Shown here piece by piece: positions 1 through 12,525 of a stretch of DNA of 64,000 nucleotides. Location: NCBI RefSeq assembly GCF_003254395.2, contig NC_037640.1:654501-718500 (forward strand), given 5' to 3'. The notes under the pieces were generated by a model. That model was not told where the DNA came from. It saw nothing but the letters and a program-made list of their open reading frames with translations, and ran no database searches. Numbering within the stretch: position 1 is the stretch's first letter; each line of letters opens with the position of its first letter. The DNA is from Apis mellifera (Eukaryota; Arthropoda; Insecta; Hymenoptera; Apidae). Made by a program: the position numbers and the translations under genes.

Positions 1-1657
1 TTTTTTTATTTAAACAAAAATATTAATAATTTATAAATCGATTATTAATTAAACATTAATATTTTTTTATCTTGAACAATATAAAATTGATTTTACCGGC
101 ATCGAATTATATAAATAGTTTGCAATATATAATTGTAATGAATAATCGAAACTCACTAAAGCAACTAAAGTCAACTTCAATATAAAAATGATTGCATCGC
201 TTTTATTATATTGATAACAATAATGACATGGATCAATTCAAATTGTAATTGTTTATATATAAAAATTATTAACATTGTTATTTAAAATTTAATAACATTT
301 ATTAAGATGACATCAATATCATTGAAATTATAAAGAATTTTATTTTATTTTATTATGTATCTATCTCGATATACCATGAATATAATTATTTAAATTGAGA
401 ATTAATTGAGAATTTATTTAATATTTTTAATATTTTAATAAAAAATCATTCACAAAATATTATTTTTTTTGTTAATCGTAATTAAATAAGATAAGAAGTA
501 ATCTAGCAATAAAAATTACTTATAATAATTATTAATATATCAATTCTTCAAAGTGATAAAATAAATATTATATATTTTATTAAAAATTCAATAAATTTAA
601 TTATTATTATTTTATATTACAAATTTTCATTTCAAATTATTTTATAAAATTATAAATTTATGTTATATTAAATAAAATAAATTCAATTTTATAAATAAAT
701 AAAATTTAAGAAAATTATTTAATTTAAAAATTTGTTTGTTTAAAAATTAAAAAAAAATAAATTTATTATTTAAAATCACAATAAAAAAACTTTTCATTGT
801 CTTAAAGAATGTTTTCATCTAACAGAAAATTGTGATTTATAAGATTCAATTACATATTTGGTATAATAAAAACATGACTTTATATATCATGATATAATAA
901 ACGATTTATAATTTATTATATTTAATAATATAATTAAAATAATAAAATAAATAATATTTAATAATATATAAAATTTAATTTTCACTTTCAAATTTAATTT
1001 AATTTTATATAAAATTTAATATTAAAAAATTATGAATTTAATGTTATAATCATAAAAGTTATAATTTATTGTTGTAAAAACATATCTTACTGAAAAAATG
1101 GCTTAAATAATGGTAAGTTGGTAAATAGATATAAATTCTATGGTATAATAGAATCATGTAATATTATTAATGAACAATTTAATTTACTATCAATATGTAT
1201 ATCAATGTGCTTATATTCTATGGTTTCTTCTCTACTCTATATTAGTTATCTCTCTTTTTATATTTTTAAATTCATGGTGATCTTCAATTATTACAATATT
1301 TGTTATAACTAATTAATTACATTTCTTATTTTAATTTAATCTGAAAAATATAATTATTTTTATATTATATATAAAACGATTTTTCATGGATAAATTATTT
1401 TTTATAGATCTATAGATGATAATTTATGTTGATAATTTTAATCTTAATATAATCTAAATTTGATAATTTAATTGGATCGTTGTGATTCGAAAGTTTTGTA
1501 CGTGTTGCATTTCCATTTTTTGTTTTTGCTATATATTATATATATATAAATTTTCTTATATTTACGTATTCAATAGCTTTATTTTTGTTCAAAATAAATA
1601 TGAAACAATAAAAATAATAATAAATAATAATTATATATAATTATATATACATATAAG
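1..1657. other. AT-rich intergenic, upstream of TFAM
   Basis: This stretch is almost entirely A and T, with short homopolymers and no open frame that shows codon structure or recognisable protein similarity. A 64-codon open frame at 1118-1312 (+) encodes a hydrophobic string of Ile, Tyr and Leu as expected from random AT-rich DNA, and I do not consider it a gene. The TFAM promoter must lie towards the right end, but I see no distinctive motif. Confidence 0.6.
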
Positions 1658-2847
1658 ATGATGTGTTATGGAAAATTTATATATTTTACACGCTCGGAAA
1701 CTTTATTGTGCAAAAGGTAAAATAAATTAGATTCAAACAAATATTATAATAAAAAATTTTATAGAATTATTTAAAAATAGTTCATGAATGAATCATTTGT
1801 CTCTCGGATGGAAAATTTATGATAAAATTTTTGTTGACAATTTTATTAATTTCTATTTTACATAATAATATCAATAATATAATTAATTTTAATTATAATT
1901 TTTATGAATTTTTCTTTTTGTTATTAATATATGTTATTAATAAATGAATTTTTCATTGTTTTAGAAATTGTTTATTAAATTTCTATCAAAATATATCAAA
2001 AGGTGTATTAAAATATATAAAAGAAACAATTATTCCATCAAAACCAAAGAAACCAATATCTCCTTTTCTTTTATATGTAAAAGATATTAGTCTCAAAATC
2101 AAACAAGAAAAACCTGATACAAAATATTCAGAAATATTGAAAAAAGCATCCAGAGGATGGGCAGAATTAAATCCTGTTGAAAAAGAAAATTTTACGAAAG
2201 AATACATAAAAAACTATGAAATATATACAAAGCAATTAAAAGAATATAATAATTCTATTACTGATGAACAAAAGCAATTATGGGAAGAAAAAAAAAAAGA
2301 ATATGAAAACTCTAATAAAAAAATTAATAGTAAACAGGTACTTATAATGAATATATCAAATTATATGTTAATATTTTTACTTATTATTAATTAATCTAAA
2401 CATTAATTACAGAAAAAACTTGGTAAACCAAAAAAACCACCAAATACATATTTGTTATATTTATTATCTAAAAAAAATGAAAAAGATCCAAATATATCTT
2501 TCAAGGTTTGACAAAATAATTTCTAATTATATTTCAGATATTTTATTTATTAATAATTAATAAAAAGAATAATATTACTGATTATTTAATTATTTATTTA
2601 ATAAATTTATTTTTTTTTTATTGATTTTCATTAGGATTGGTTAAAGTCAATGACAATAAGTTGGAAAAAATTGCCAAATATAGAGAAGGAACCATATGTT
2701 ATTAAAACTATGCAATTAATATCCCAGTACAAAGAAGATTTAGAGAAATGGGAAATGAAAATGATAAATTCAGGTCATTCTGATGTTGTAAGACTTCAAA
2801 CTTTATTGAAATATAACCTTCATAAAAATGAACATAGAAATAAATAA
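1658..2847 (+). CDS. TFAM: Mitochondrial transcription factor A (tandem HMG-box protein)
   Basis: TFAM coats and bends mitochondrial DNA and starts its transcription in the mitochondrial matrix. Four coding exons can be joined in frame: 1658-1716, 1965-2337, 2413-2505 and 2635-2847. All have GT-AG borders, and together they give 245 residues, the usual size of the family. The short first exon encodes a Met-initiated segment rich in Arg, Ser and aromatic residues that fits a mitochondrial import signal. HMG box 1 runs from about residue 46 (KPKKPISPF) through SRGWAELNPVEKENF to about 115. HMG box 2 starts near residue 149 (KPKKPPNTYLLY) and includes SWKKLPNIEKEPY. Basic, Lys-rich linkers separate the boxes. 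I chose the first of two adjacent ATG codons. An AATAAA overlaps the stop codon (2843-2848), so the 3' UTR could be short. The fold and the pairing of the boxes are clear; the name TFAM, rather than another HMG protein, rests on box pairing, size and the leader. Confidence 0.87.
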
Positions 2848-4296
2848 AATTAAAATATTTATTTGACTAATTATTTTCATTTAAAAAATTAATAATATAA
2901 ATTAATATAAATAATATAATAATATAATTAATATAAATATTAATATAAATAATATAAATATAAATTTTTTTTATAATTATATATATTATAAATATATATA
3001 TATTATATATATATATTATAAAAAAATATATTATTTAAAATATTATAATTATAGAAAAATACATTATATTTAAAAATTACAAAATAAAAATTAATAAAAT
3101 ATTTGTAATATTTTAGATGAATTTATAAATTTGTTTTATTAAATAAAATTAAATTTAATATAAATAAATTAAAAATAAAATAAAATTTATTGTAATCTAT
3201 TTCTTAAATAATTATATCAAAGAGTTATGTTATTTTAACTATAATATTCTTTTATCTAAATAGTTACTATGATTGGCAATTAGTAATATGATGATATGTA
3301 AATTTCTTTCGTATTTAATTTGTATTAAATTTAATATATTAATTTATATTTAGGAAGTTATTTATTTAGACTAGAGAATATAATAAATCTCTCCATGCTT
3401 TAAGTTAGTAGATAATTATTGAATATTCAAGTTACAATAAAAATATTCATAATATTTTTTTAAAATATAATAATTTTTTCATTATTATTCATTTTTTTCC
3501 ATAAATATCATTTTTCATTTATTTTTCATTGATCCTTGACCTTTCATTTGTTCACAAACAAATTATTTTTTTTATAGAATATTAACATATTTATGAGATA
3601 TATCTTTATATTCTAGAAGCTAAAACAAATATAAAATATAAAAGTATATATATATATAAAAGTTGCCATGCAAAATATCAATTGAAATTTGTTTATTAAC
3701 ATTGTTATAAACATTGTTATTAACATTGTTTATAAACATCTAAATGTTAGCAAAAACTAAAAAAAAAAATGAGAATTCTGTACTGTCTTGCTTTATTTAA
3801 TGCAAATTTATTTATAAATATAATATATTAATAAATAAATCTTATTCAATAAATTTTTATGCAATATTTTAATTTTTATGTTTTTAAAATCAATTTTGCA
3901 AAATTATCTTATAATTATCTTATTTTAAAATCCAAATATTTTGTTTTAATTTATATTATTTTTCAAATAAATTTTTAAATTTCTCTTAAAATACATTAGT
4001 TATTAAGATTTTTTTCTTTTTTTAAATATGTAGTTTATAAATATGGATGATTAACATAAATAATTACAATAATTTTAAAAATATGTAACATTAAACAAAT
4101 ATATAATTAAATAAATGTAACAAGAGGATAGAATAAATTTTATTTTATCATTGAATTATATTCTATATTTTGTTTATTATTATTATAATTATATACTATA
4201 AAAATTTAATTAAATATATGATGTATTTATATTTTAAAAAGATTTATATTTTAAAGAAAATTGAAATAATTTATTTATATATATTTCATATATAAC
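2848..4296. other. AT-rich spacer between convergent TFAM and CAMLG
   Basis: The spacer lies between the 3' ends of two convergent genes. It holds TA-rich simple sequence near 2885-3015 and 3645-3660 and otherwise featureless AT-rich DNA. No supported coding exon or RNA gene was seen. Confidence 0.6.
4270..4275 (-). promoter_or_regulatory. Poly(A) signal of CAMLG
   Basis: On the minus strand AATAAA lies 22 bases after the CAMLG stop codon, a plausible cleavage and polyadenylation signal. In such AT-rich DNA the hexamer is common by chance, so position is the main support. Confidence 0.4.
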
Positions 4297-4828
4297 TTAC
4301 ACAGTTAAAGTAATAGGAATATCTGTGTTATGTAAATAATAAAAGAATCCATAATGTATTAATGTAAAACTAAAAATGTATAAAGCTAAATCTCCAAGTA
4401 TCATACGACTTATTGTTACTAATTTTTTTAATCTATAAGTTAATTCAGGATTGATATTGCATAAAATCAAAGCAGTATATAATAGATTATTTTCTTGCAT
4501 TTCTCGTGTATTTTTATAATTATATAAACGTCCCAACATGATTGGAAAATATGGTATTGTAATTGTCTGTAATATTTGAATTAGAATTTAATATAATACA
4601 TTGTAATAATTTTCATTTTGACAATATATGTATATATAATTACCTTTCCAAATAAATGATCCAATTGCAGTATTAGTAATATGTTAACAATAATAGCTAA
4701 TAATATATAATTTATACGATTTGTTAACAATAAAGGTGATGAATTTTTTGACCAATTAAAAGTATTGTCAATACCTTTAAGTATAATATTAGAATTATTA
4801 AATTTATCCAGAAAATAATTTCAAAATT

Positions 4829-4861
<33 letters not shown>

Positions 4862-5352
4862 ATTACCTGATATTTCATTATTTATATGTAAAGATGAAGT
4901 TTCTTTTTGTATATCTTTGACAATGATTTGAGCTAGAATAAAATAGTTTTAATAATTATAAAATTATTAAAAAATTAATGAATATTAATTGATTATTTGA
5001 ATAATCAGTCTGTAATATCTATTTTATGTACAAATAATTGTAATTAAAATAATATCTTGACAAAAAATAGATATACATAATTTTTATTTCAATAAATTTA
5101 TCAAAAATATTTTCATATTTTCAATAATTATAAAACAAAAAATATAAATTCGTCATTTTGATAAGTTCTTTTAATATTAATAAAATGAAAGTATTTTAAT
5201 AATTTTGTAATATATGGGATTGATAATTATTTTGATCAATGTTTACCTTTTGATTTATTATCGTCTTTGCCAGTAATTTTTAATAAACGTTTTTCAGAAT
5301 TTTCTAAAATTCGTCTTCTTCTAGCATTTCGTTTTGCATTGACATCTTCCAT
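4297..5352 (-). CDS. CAMLG: CAML/GET2-type receptor subunit for tail-anchored protein insertion
   Basis: CAML works with WRB/GET1 in the ER membrane to receive tail-anchored proteins from the TRC40/GET3 ATPase. Four exons join in frame: 5352-5247, 4932-4867, 4774-4644 and 4566-4297, giving 190 residues. The N terminus has a cluster of Arg followed by RRRRILENSEKRLLKITG, matching the conserved arginine-rich GET3-binding motif of CAML proteins (RRR..L.NSE.R...I.G). The rest of the cytosolic part is short. The C-terminal half is hydrophobic: one segment at about residues 78-96 (exon 3), a weaker one near the start of exon 4, and one at about 154-178 starting MILGDLALYIF, the three-helix layout expected for the family. 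It is shorter than the human protein (about 300 residues) through loss of the linker between motif and membrane domain. It is transcribed divergently from Caf1-55. The motif and topology make the call firm; the intron 2 boundary was chosen by phase. Confidence 0.85.
4828..4862. repeat. TA/TG dinucleotide microsatellite in CAMLG intron
   Basis: A run of TA repeats passes directly into a run of about eight TG repeats, just downstream (on the gene strand) of the exon that ends at 4867. It is the only clear TG/CA microsatellite noticed; most others here are pure TA. Confidence 0.85.
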
Positions 5353-6224
5353 GTTATTCTTGTTATACTTTGTTTAATTAAATGTTAGGAACGAAAATTT
5401 ATGCTATTACATTGAATTTATGCAAATTCAATAAATAAAATTTACTTCTTAAAAATATACAGAACAAATAAATTGAGAAAAGTTAATAGTAACCTTCGAA
5501 ATCTACAAAATTTTTATGTTTGAATAATGTATTAATTTATTATATTATATTTGTAAAATTCATTTCTATATCAATAATTAATTCTAATTGCTTTTTTGCT
5601 ATTAATTATTTAATTGAATATTTATAATAATACAGAAGATAATAAGAAGATAAAAAGAGATTATTTATTAATTTAGTAATTAGAATTTCAATTAAATTAT
5701 TAAACACTACTAAATATCATAATTTTTACATAAAATCGAAAACCATTATCAATATATCATATAAATAATAATTATTGTATATATTATATGTATTATTATT
5801 ATACAATATTATTATTATACAATAATATAAATTTTATATAAAAAATAAAAAAAAATAATAAAATATAATTATTAATAAATTTTAATATTTAATTTATTTT
5901 TATGATATCGAATTAGATATAAATAAAGAAAATTATATCAAATAATTAAAATTTTTTACGCAATTTTACATAATTTTTAAATATTTAAATATAAATAATA
6001 ATATATAATATTAATATAAATATAATATAAAATGTTTAATTTAAATATAAGTTAAGCTATGTATCGCATAAAATTTTGAATGATGTAATGAAAACGCGGC
6101 ATACATTTTTAAGCAAGTATGTACTTTTACTTACACTTACGTTTTTAATGAAATCTGGCTAGATTTAGCGGTTTTTGGCGGGTTAAGTATACTATTAGTA
6201 TTGAATTTTCATTAAAATATAACA
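5353..6224. promoter_or_regulatory. Shared divergent promoter region of CAMLG and Caf1-55
   Basis: The two start codons are 872 bases apart and point away from each other. Most of the gap is AT-rich filler. The last 150 bases before the Caf1-55 ATG are less AT-rich and hold GC-containing blocks, including an E2F-like site at 6174-6182. No TATA or initiator can be called with confidence in this background. Whether the genes share a bidirectional promoter is an inference from spacing. Confidence 0.5.
6174..6182 (+). promoter_or_regulatory. E2F-like site upstream of Caf1-55
   Basis: TTTGGCGGG, a common functional form of the E2F recognition sequence, ends 42 bases before the Caf1-55 start codon. 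Caf1-55 is used in S-phase chromatin assembly and is part of E2F/Rb complexes in flies, so E2F control fits, but only the motif is seen here. GC-rich 9-mers are rare by chance in this window. Confidence 0.5.
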
Positions 6225-8336
6225 ATGGGAGATAAAGATGGTGGTAAGAATATTAATTACTTTATTATGTTTTCTAATTATTTCTGTAATTATAATTGTT
6301 TATCGTTTTAAAGAACATTTTCGTATTATGATATAGCGACAAAGTTTTTTAAAATAAATTTTTAAGAAATAAAATTTATTTATTCTTAAAATATCATTTA
6401 ATTTGTCAACAATATTTAGTTTTTGTCTATGTATGGTATAAAATATTTTTATATTCTAATCTATAATCTATAATAGAATTATATTGATAGGTTATATTAT
6501 ATCACAAAAAGAATATAATTTTTATTAATTTCATTAATTAAAATATTGATTTTTTTATTTTTTATATAATGCGTTCTCTTTTAAATGTATTGATTGAATT
6601 ACTGATTGATTTATAATGTTTTTATATCAAACTATAATAAAAGATATTTGAATTAGGTAATTTTTTTATTTCGAATATTTTTTTTACATCGCATGAAAAT
6701 TTTTTAACTATTTATTTTAAATATTTGTAATATTTATGAATTTTAATATTTCTTAAATATTTTATTATTCTTATTAAATAAATTATTTTATTATAGAAAC
6801 TTTTGACGATGCTGTAGAAGAGAGAGTTATTAATGAAGAATATAAAATATGGAAAAAAAATACTCCATTTTTATATGATCTTGTAATGACACATGCTTTG
6901 GAATGGCCATCTTTAACTGCTCAATGGTTACCAGATGTAACTAGACCAGAAGGAAAAGATTATTCAGTACATCGTCTTATTTTGGGAACTCATACTTCAG
7001 ATGAACAAAATCATTTGCTTATAGCTAGTGTACAATTACCAAATGAAGATGCTCAATTTGATGCATCTCATTATGATAATGAAAAAGGAGAATTTGGAGG
7101 ATTTGGTTCTGTTAGTGGAAAAATAGAAATTGAAATAAAAATAAATCATGAAGGAGAAGTAAATAGAGCACGGTACATGCCACAAAATCCATGTGTAATT
7201 GCAACTAAAACACCATCCAGTGATGTTCTTGTATTTGATTATACAAAACATCCAAGTAAACCAGATCCTAATGGTGAATGTCAACCTGATCTAAGGTAAA
7301 TATATTAAAATATGATTTATTAGAAGATACAATTGATATATAATTGTTATATTAATATTTCTATATTAGATTAAGGGGACATCAAAAGGAAGGTTATGGT
7401 TTGTCATGGAATCCAAATTTAAATGGATATTTACTCAGTGCATCTGATGATCATACAATTTGCTTATGGGATATCAATGCACCTCCTAAAGAAAATCGTG
7501 TTATAGATGCAAAAACAATTTTTACTGGACATACTGCTGTTGTTGAAGATGTAGCATGGCATCTGTTACATGAATCTTTATTTGGATCTGTGGCAGATGA
7601 TCAGAAATTAATGATTTGGGACACAAGGTAATTAAATATTTATATTAACAATTGATAAAAATAAATATTATTATAATGAAATTCCAATTATTAGTTCCAA
7701 TTATTGACTCTAAGTTCTAAATATATTTTTGTATTTCTTAGATGTAATAATACCAGTAAACCAAGTCATACAGTTGATGCTCATACTGCTGAAGTCAATT
7801 GCTTGAGTTTTAATCCATATTCAGAATTTATTCTTGCAACAGGCAGTGCTGATAAAACAGTAGCACTTTGGGATTTGAGAAATCTTAAATTGAAATTACA
7901 TTCTTTTGAATCTCATAAAGATGAAATTTTTCAAGTTCAATGGTCTCCACATAATGAGACAATATTAGCTAGCAGTGGAACAGATAGACGTTTGCATGTA
8001 TGGGATCTCAGTAAAATTGGCGAGGAACAATCCAGTGAAGATGCTGAAGATGGACCACCTGAGTTATTGGTATATAATAACGTAGTTATATTTTTGATAA
8101 ACAATATCGTTGAAATTTATTGAAAAAAATATTTTATTTAATTATATTTGTTATAGTTTATTCATGGTGGTCATACTGCCAAGATCAGTGATTTTTCATG
8201 GAATCCTAACGAACCATGGGTTATATGTTCTGTATCAGAGGACAATATAATGCAAGTATGGCAAATGGCGGAAAATATTTATAATGATGAGGAACCGGAT
8301 ACACCAGCGAGTGAATTGGAAGCTGGCGCATCATAA
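6225..8336 (+). CDS. Caf1-55: Caf1-55 / RBBP4 histone-binding WD40 protein
   Basis: This nuclear chaperone binds histone H3-H4 and serves as a shared subunit of CAF-1, PRC2, NuRD, NURF and the Rb/E2F (DREAM) complexes. Five exons join in frame: 6225-6243, 6797-7295, 7370-7627, 7742-8069 and 8157-8336, giving 427 residues, close to human RBBP4 (425) and fly p55 (430). The tiny first exon encodes only MGDKDG plus one base. Exon 2 carries the N-terminal helix and the histone H4-binding region (NTPFLYDLVMTHALEWPSLT). WD repeats follow with characteristic ends such as TICLWD, LMIWDTR, VALWDLR, LHVWDLS and MQVWQM, making a seven-blade propeller. The acidic tail ends in EEPDTPASELEAG as in animal orthologues. 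The sequence is highly conserved, so the identification is secure. It converges with Slob on the right. Confidence 0.98.
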
Positions 8337-9425
8337 AATATATAACAAAAATAACCGATTAAATTATTTCATACTGAAATTTTCTAACGTATACACATAT
8401 ATACATGTGTTTACATAAAATCAATCCCATTTAGGATTTAAAAAAAATCGGTATTTTAATTAAACTGAATTTATACATTTAAACGAAAAAGATCATCGAG
8501 AAGCAATAATACCTATTTTTACTATCAATCTTATGTCTGCTTATATACATATATGTATATTATAATTTCATATATATTTCCATAATAAGTGTTGCATATG
8601 AATATTCGATATTTTATAGAAATAATTGATACTTCATTGATTCTAGTATGATATATACATTATGTATAAATTTATACAAAAAAAGTTTTTTTCTATAGAT
8701 TCTGTAATGTGTTGTAAATTTTTATGTTTATATATAAAATTTTGTGTATTATGCAATAGAAGTGTAAAATGATTTTCAACTGAAAAAAGTAGTTTTTTTT
8801 TCCAATTTAAACCATCAAAATATATCTTAGTTTTGAAAAATAAAAATATTAGAATATTATTATAAATTAATAGAAACATATTTATATTAAATGAAACAAA
8901 TTAAAATATTGTAAAACATTTTATCAATTTTTTTTAAAATTAAATTCAATCACATTTGACATATTTAATAACATCGCGATAATTCTTTTTTTAATTTACT
9001 TTTATTTTATTCGTTATTATGTTATTATGTTTCGTTAAGAAGAAATATAATCCAATAGAAATTATGTAAAAAAATTTCAAGACGAAAAAGATTGAATTTA
9101 TGGTTTTTATAAAATAATATTTCATCAGTTTTCTCCCAGACATAGGTATCTTAACTGTTTTTTAATATTTTAATTAATAAAATATATTACATTTGTAACA
9201 TTTGTGTCTTTTTTTTCAGTTTTTTTATTTTTTATATATATTTTTTCTTGCGTCTTTTTTTTCATTTTTATTTATTTTTATATATTATTTTTTTATATTA
9301 AATTTTAAAATTTAATATTTAATTGAATAATATTTAATTGAATAATTACTAGAATAGAGATTAGAACAATTTTTGTAAAGAAATATATGAATATATTAAT
9401 AGCAACAAAATAAATATTTTTGTAA
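8337..9425. other. 3' flanks of convergent Caf1-55 and Slob
   Basis: About 1.1 kb separates the two stop codons. It probably carries the 3' untranslated regions of both genes. AT-rich, with T-rich tracts at 9200-9290; a minus-strand AATAAA at 9271-9276 is a candidate poly(A) signal for Slob. A minus-strand open frame at 8643-8879 shows no recognisable protein similarity. Confidence 0.5.
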
Positions 9426-12400
9426 TTATACAGTTGTATTCGAAAGTTCGTCGTAGATTTCGTCAAGTAAAGAATTTTTACAAATGGAATATCGTCTATG
9501 TAAAGACGTCATATCAATGTCAATACTATCGAAATGTATAATTCTGTAATATGAAAAAAATAAATTAAATTAGTTTCAGAATTTTACATTAATTAGTTAG
9601 ATGCTTCGTGTCATTACCAAAATCTGCGTGTCAAATAGACGTCGCTTATAGAACGCGATCGTTGCCTGTTTGTGCATGCAAAATGAATTTTTAGCAAAAT
9701 ATGGAAAAAGACACGAAAAAATAATTTAAATGTTCTATTATATATCAAATTACCTCTTATTAGCATTTTGTCGTTTAATATTGTCGAGAAAGTTTACAAT
9801 GGGCGGCGTTAAGATTGGACGAAATAACTATAAAGAAAATTAACATTGTAATTTAAAATAGAAAAATATTATAAAATTTACACATACCGTAACGGGAGCA
9901 CTTCGCATTTCACGAAGATCAATATTTCTGAATAAATCATGAACAAGAATTTCCTCGATAATTTTATGACGATTAGATAATTCATCAAATATGAATTTGA
10001 ATAATTCAATGACCTGCATAATGACGTAAACATTTCAATCAATAATTTTGGTTAAACGAAGATTGATATTTTAATGTATTTTGTCAAGATTATCTAATCT
10101 AACTTTTTATTAGATATTTAATTGTTTATATGCATTGTTATTATAAAAAACATTAGTAATCAAGTATTATTAATGTAAATATTTGATCACTAATAATATT
10201 TCTTAAGTTTATTAAATATATATAAATTGAGCAATAATTTAATATTATTAATAATAAAATAAGAAAAAAGATAGAGAAAAAATAATAAATAAGAAGAAAA
10301 AAGAATATGATTTATACTTGAGGATACATTTCAATATCCGATAGATGAACAGAATTTGGCTTAAATGATGGTAATTCGTAACCAGCGCACATCTCAAATA
10401 ACATATGACCTGGAAGATGACAAATTTATTCAAATTAATATATTTAAACTGTAATCGAAATTGATCTTACCAAAACATGTCATGTCAATTGAAATAGTTT
10501 GTGATATTCGAGAAATAATTAATGGATGTATTCGACTGGTAAAACCAAGAAGCGTATTTTCAAGGCCAGCGAGACGTGCGACTCCATTTTGAATGAGCAC
10601 ATTTCCCGAATGCAAATGGATTACAGTCGGAAATCCTCTTTCTTTTAAAAAAATTAATGCTTCCAATATTTGACGTCCCATTTGTTGAACTTGAGGTAAA
10701 GGAAGTCCTTTACCACGAGAACTATATTTTTGATTCCAATCTTCATTCCAACCTGTTCTTTCGATCTATAAATCATTTCAATGTAATATATAATATCCAA
10801 GCATTTATTTATTTTCTCAATTTGTTTATTATTCAACTTATTATGATTACTTACTCCATATATCAAATCTTTCAGACTACCTTGACTTATTGGCTGAACT
10901 ACAATTACATAATTTTTATTATCATATTCAAGAAAATCGATATCAAATATAGGGCATATGTATGGATGTTGCAGGGCTAAGAATAAATCATTCAAAACAT
11001 TCTTCGTCATTGGAGTTATATTCAATGAACAGTTTTTAGTCAATGGAACTAACGTAATCAATCGATCCGTTTTTAAAGAAGTATCTCTGACTATAAACCA
11101 ATGTTTGTCCATTCTAGAACCTATAAATTAAAATAAATTATTTGAATAGCAATTCCTTTGTTTTAAAGATAATAATAATATTTTTATACTATATTGTCAT
11201 ATTAATGTTAATTTAACATTTATATATAAAATATATATAAAATATTCGAACAATGCGATACAAAATTAAAATATGATTTTAAAAATTAAATATAATCAAA
11301 AAGTTAATATGCAAAAGTATTGAATTATTGAAATATTGAACTATTGTCTAATTTTTTAAAGATCAAAGGCTTCATCTTTTTAAGGTAAACAATTTAATCA
11401 TAAACAATTTAGCATTAGATAAATGAAGAAAATAGAATAAAATTAAATTATTTATAAAAAAATAACTTTTAATAAATATTTTTGCATATCAATTTTTTAA
11501 TTTTAATTTCTAAAATTATTTTTTAAATTTTTCATTTACATTTTTTAAACATCTCATACATAATTATTAAATGTAGAAAATCAAATTTACCGAGATTATT
11601 TAGCTGTTTAACGAAATTATAACGTGATGTTCTACAAACATAAGTTTGACAAATTGATAAGGCACGATCCCTAGACCTCTTCTCCATTTCCATACATTCG
11701 CCAACACCTTCATAAATAGATGATCCGTGACCCAATTCTGTATAATTATGCTTTCCATTCCTATTTTCAAACATAATAAATTCTTAATGTAATTTTCTGT
11801 TTATTTTATAAGTTATAAATAATGAATTGAATGCCAATGACTTTAATTGAAATATTATTAACATTATTTTCATTAATTGATAGATTGTTTTTGTTAGAAT
11901 TTTAATTAATTGTATTTAACCGTTTTTTATACAAAATAAATAGAATTAACAATAATAAGATTATGATATTTAATTAGAAAAAAAAGAAAAAAAAATAGAA
12001 TTTAAATGATATTACCAATCAACGATATTGTTTTCAGTTTTATTTGAATAATTGCGCTTATGAATTATTTCTTGCGTTGATGAACGATTCCTCAAATGAT
12101 ACCAATAACAAATTAAATGCACACACCAACAACTACAAATTGTATTGGTCGCATTAGCATTATTAGTGAGCAACCATCGTTCTCTACGAATACAAATATT
12201 TTATCTTATAAGATGATAATTATTAATATACAATTATGTTAATATTTCAAGAATAAATAAATTAATTAATTCTTTATATTTTTGATTCATCTTTTTTTTT
12301 ATATTTTTCATGTATTTATTTATTATTTTTTTTCATTTTAATTTCTTTTATTTATTTCATTTCTAGATTATTTCTAAATTTTAAAAAATCTAAAAAAATA

Positions 12401-12525
12401 AAAAAGAGTCACCTGCGTTGTTGTACAATTGGTATTCGTTTTTTTGAAGATTGCAAATTCTTTAAATAGTCGTGATGACGATCAATTATATATCGTGAAT
12501 CATGATCGTTTATTTCTGTTGTCAT
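9426..12525 (-). CDS. Slob: Slowpoke-binding protein, PXK-related pseudokinase (short isoform)
   Basis: Slob binds the Slowpoke calcium-activated potassium channel and changes its gating in neurons. Exons on the minus strand are 12525-12413, 12183-12016, 11760-11591, 11120-10855, 10765-10471, 10409-10318, 10013-9888, 9827-9754, 9665-9618 and 9525-9426, giving 483 residues in frame. The middle exons form a protein-kinase-like domain of the PXK/Slob group: N-lobe with LQHPYICPIFDIDFLEY and VIVVQPISQGSLKDLIYG, then an alpha-E helix ending in GFPTVIHLHSGNVLI where the HRD catalytic loop should be, and LAGLENTLLG where DFG should be. Both the catalytic and the metal-binding Asp are absent, so it should be catalytically dead. 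DMTCFGHMLFEMCAGYELP marks the F-helix region. The C-terminal part has a basic serine motif, RSRSISD. The last acceptor was chosen at 9526/9527 because the stronger-looking one at 9544/9545 gives an immediate TGA. An alternative, longer N terminus lies at 16194-16522. Confidence 0.9.
12413..12525 (-). CDS. Slob: Slob alternative first coding exon (short form)
   Basis: This exon starts with ATG at 12525 and encodes 37 residues beginning MTTEINDHDSRYIIDRHH. It ends two bases into a codon (AG) at a GTGACT donor. The next exon, at 12183, begins with A and so completes an Arg codon. The same phase and the same final two bases are found at the end of the upstream exon at 16194, so the two are interchangeable starts. 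Confidence 0.75.

Noticed and set aside
1118..1312. Open frame of 64 codons (+)
   Set aside because: Ile/Tyr/Leu-rich composition expected from random AT sequence, with no recognisable similarity.
7036..7284. Minus-strand frame of 82 codons
   Set aside because: It is the antisense shadow of Caf1-55 exon 2.
10657..10980. Plus-strand frame of 107 codons
   Set aside because: Antisense to two Slob exons and their intron. The minus strand carries the conserved pseudokinase sequence.
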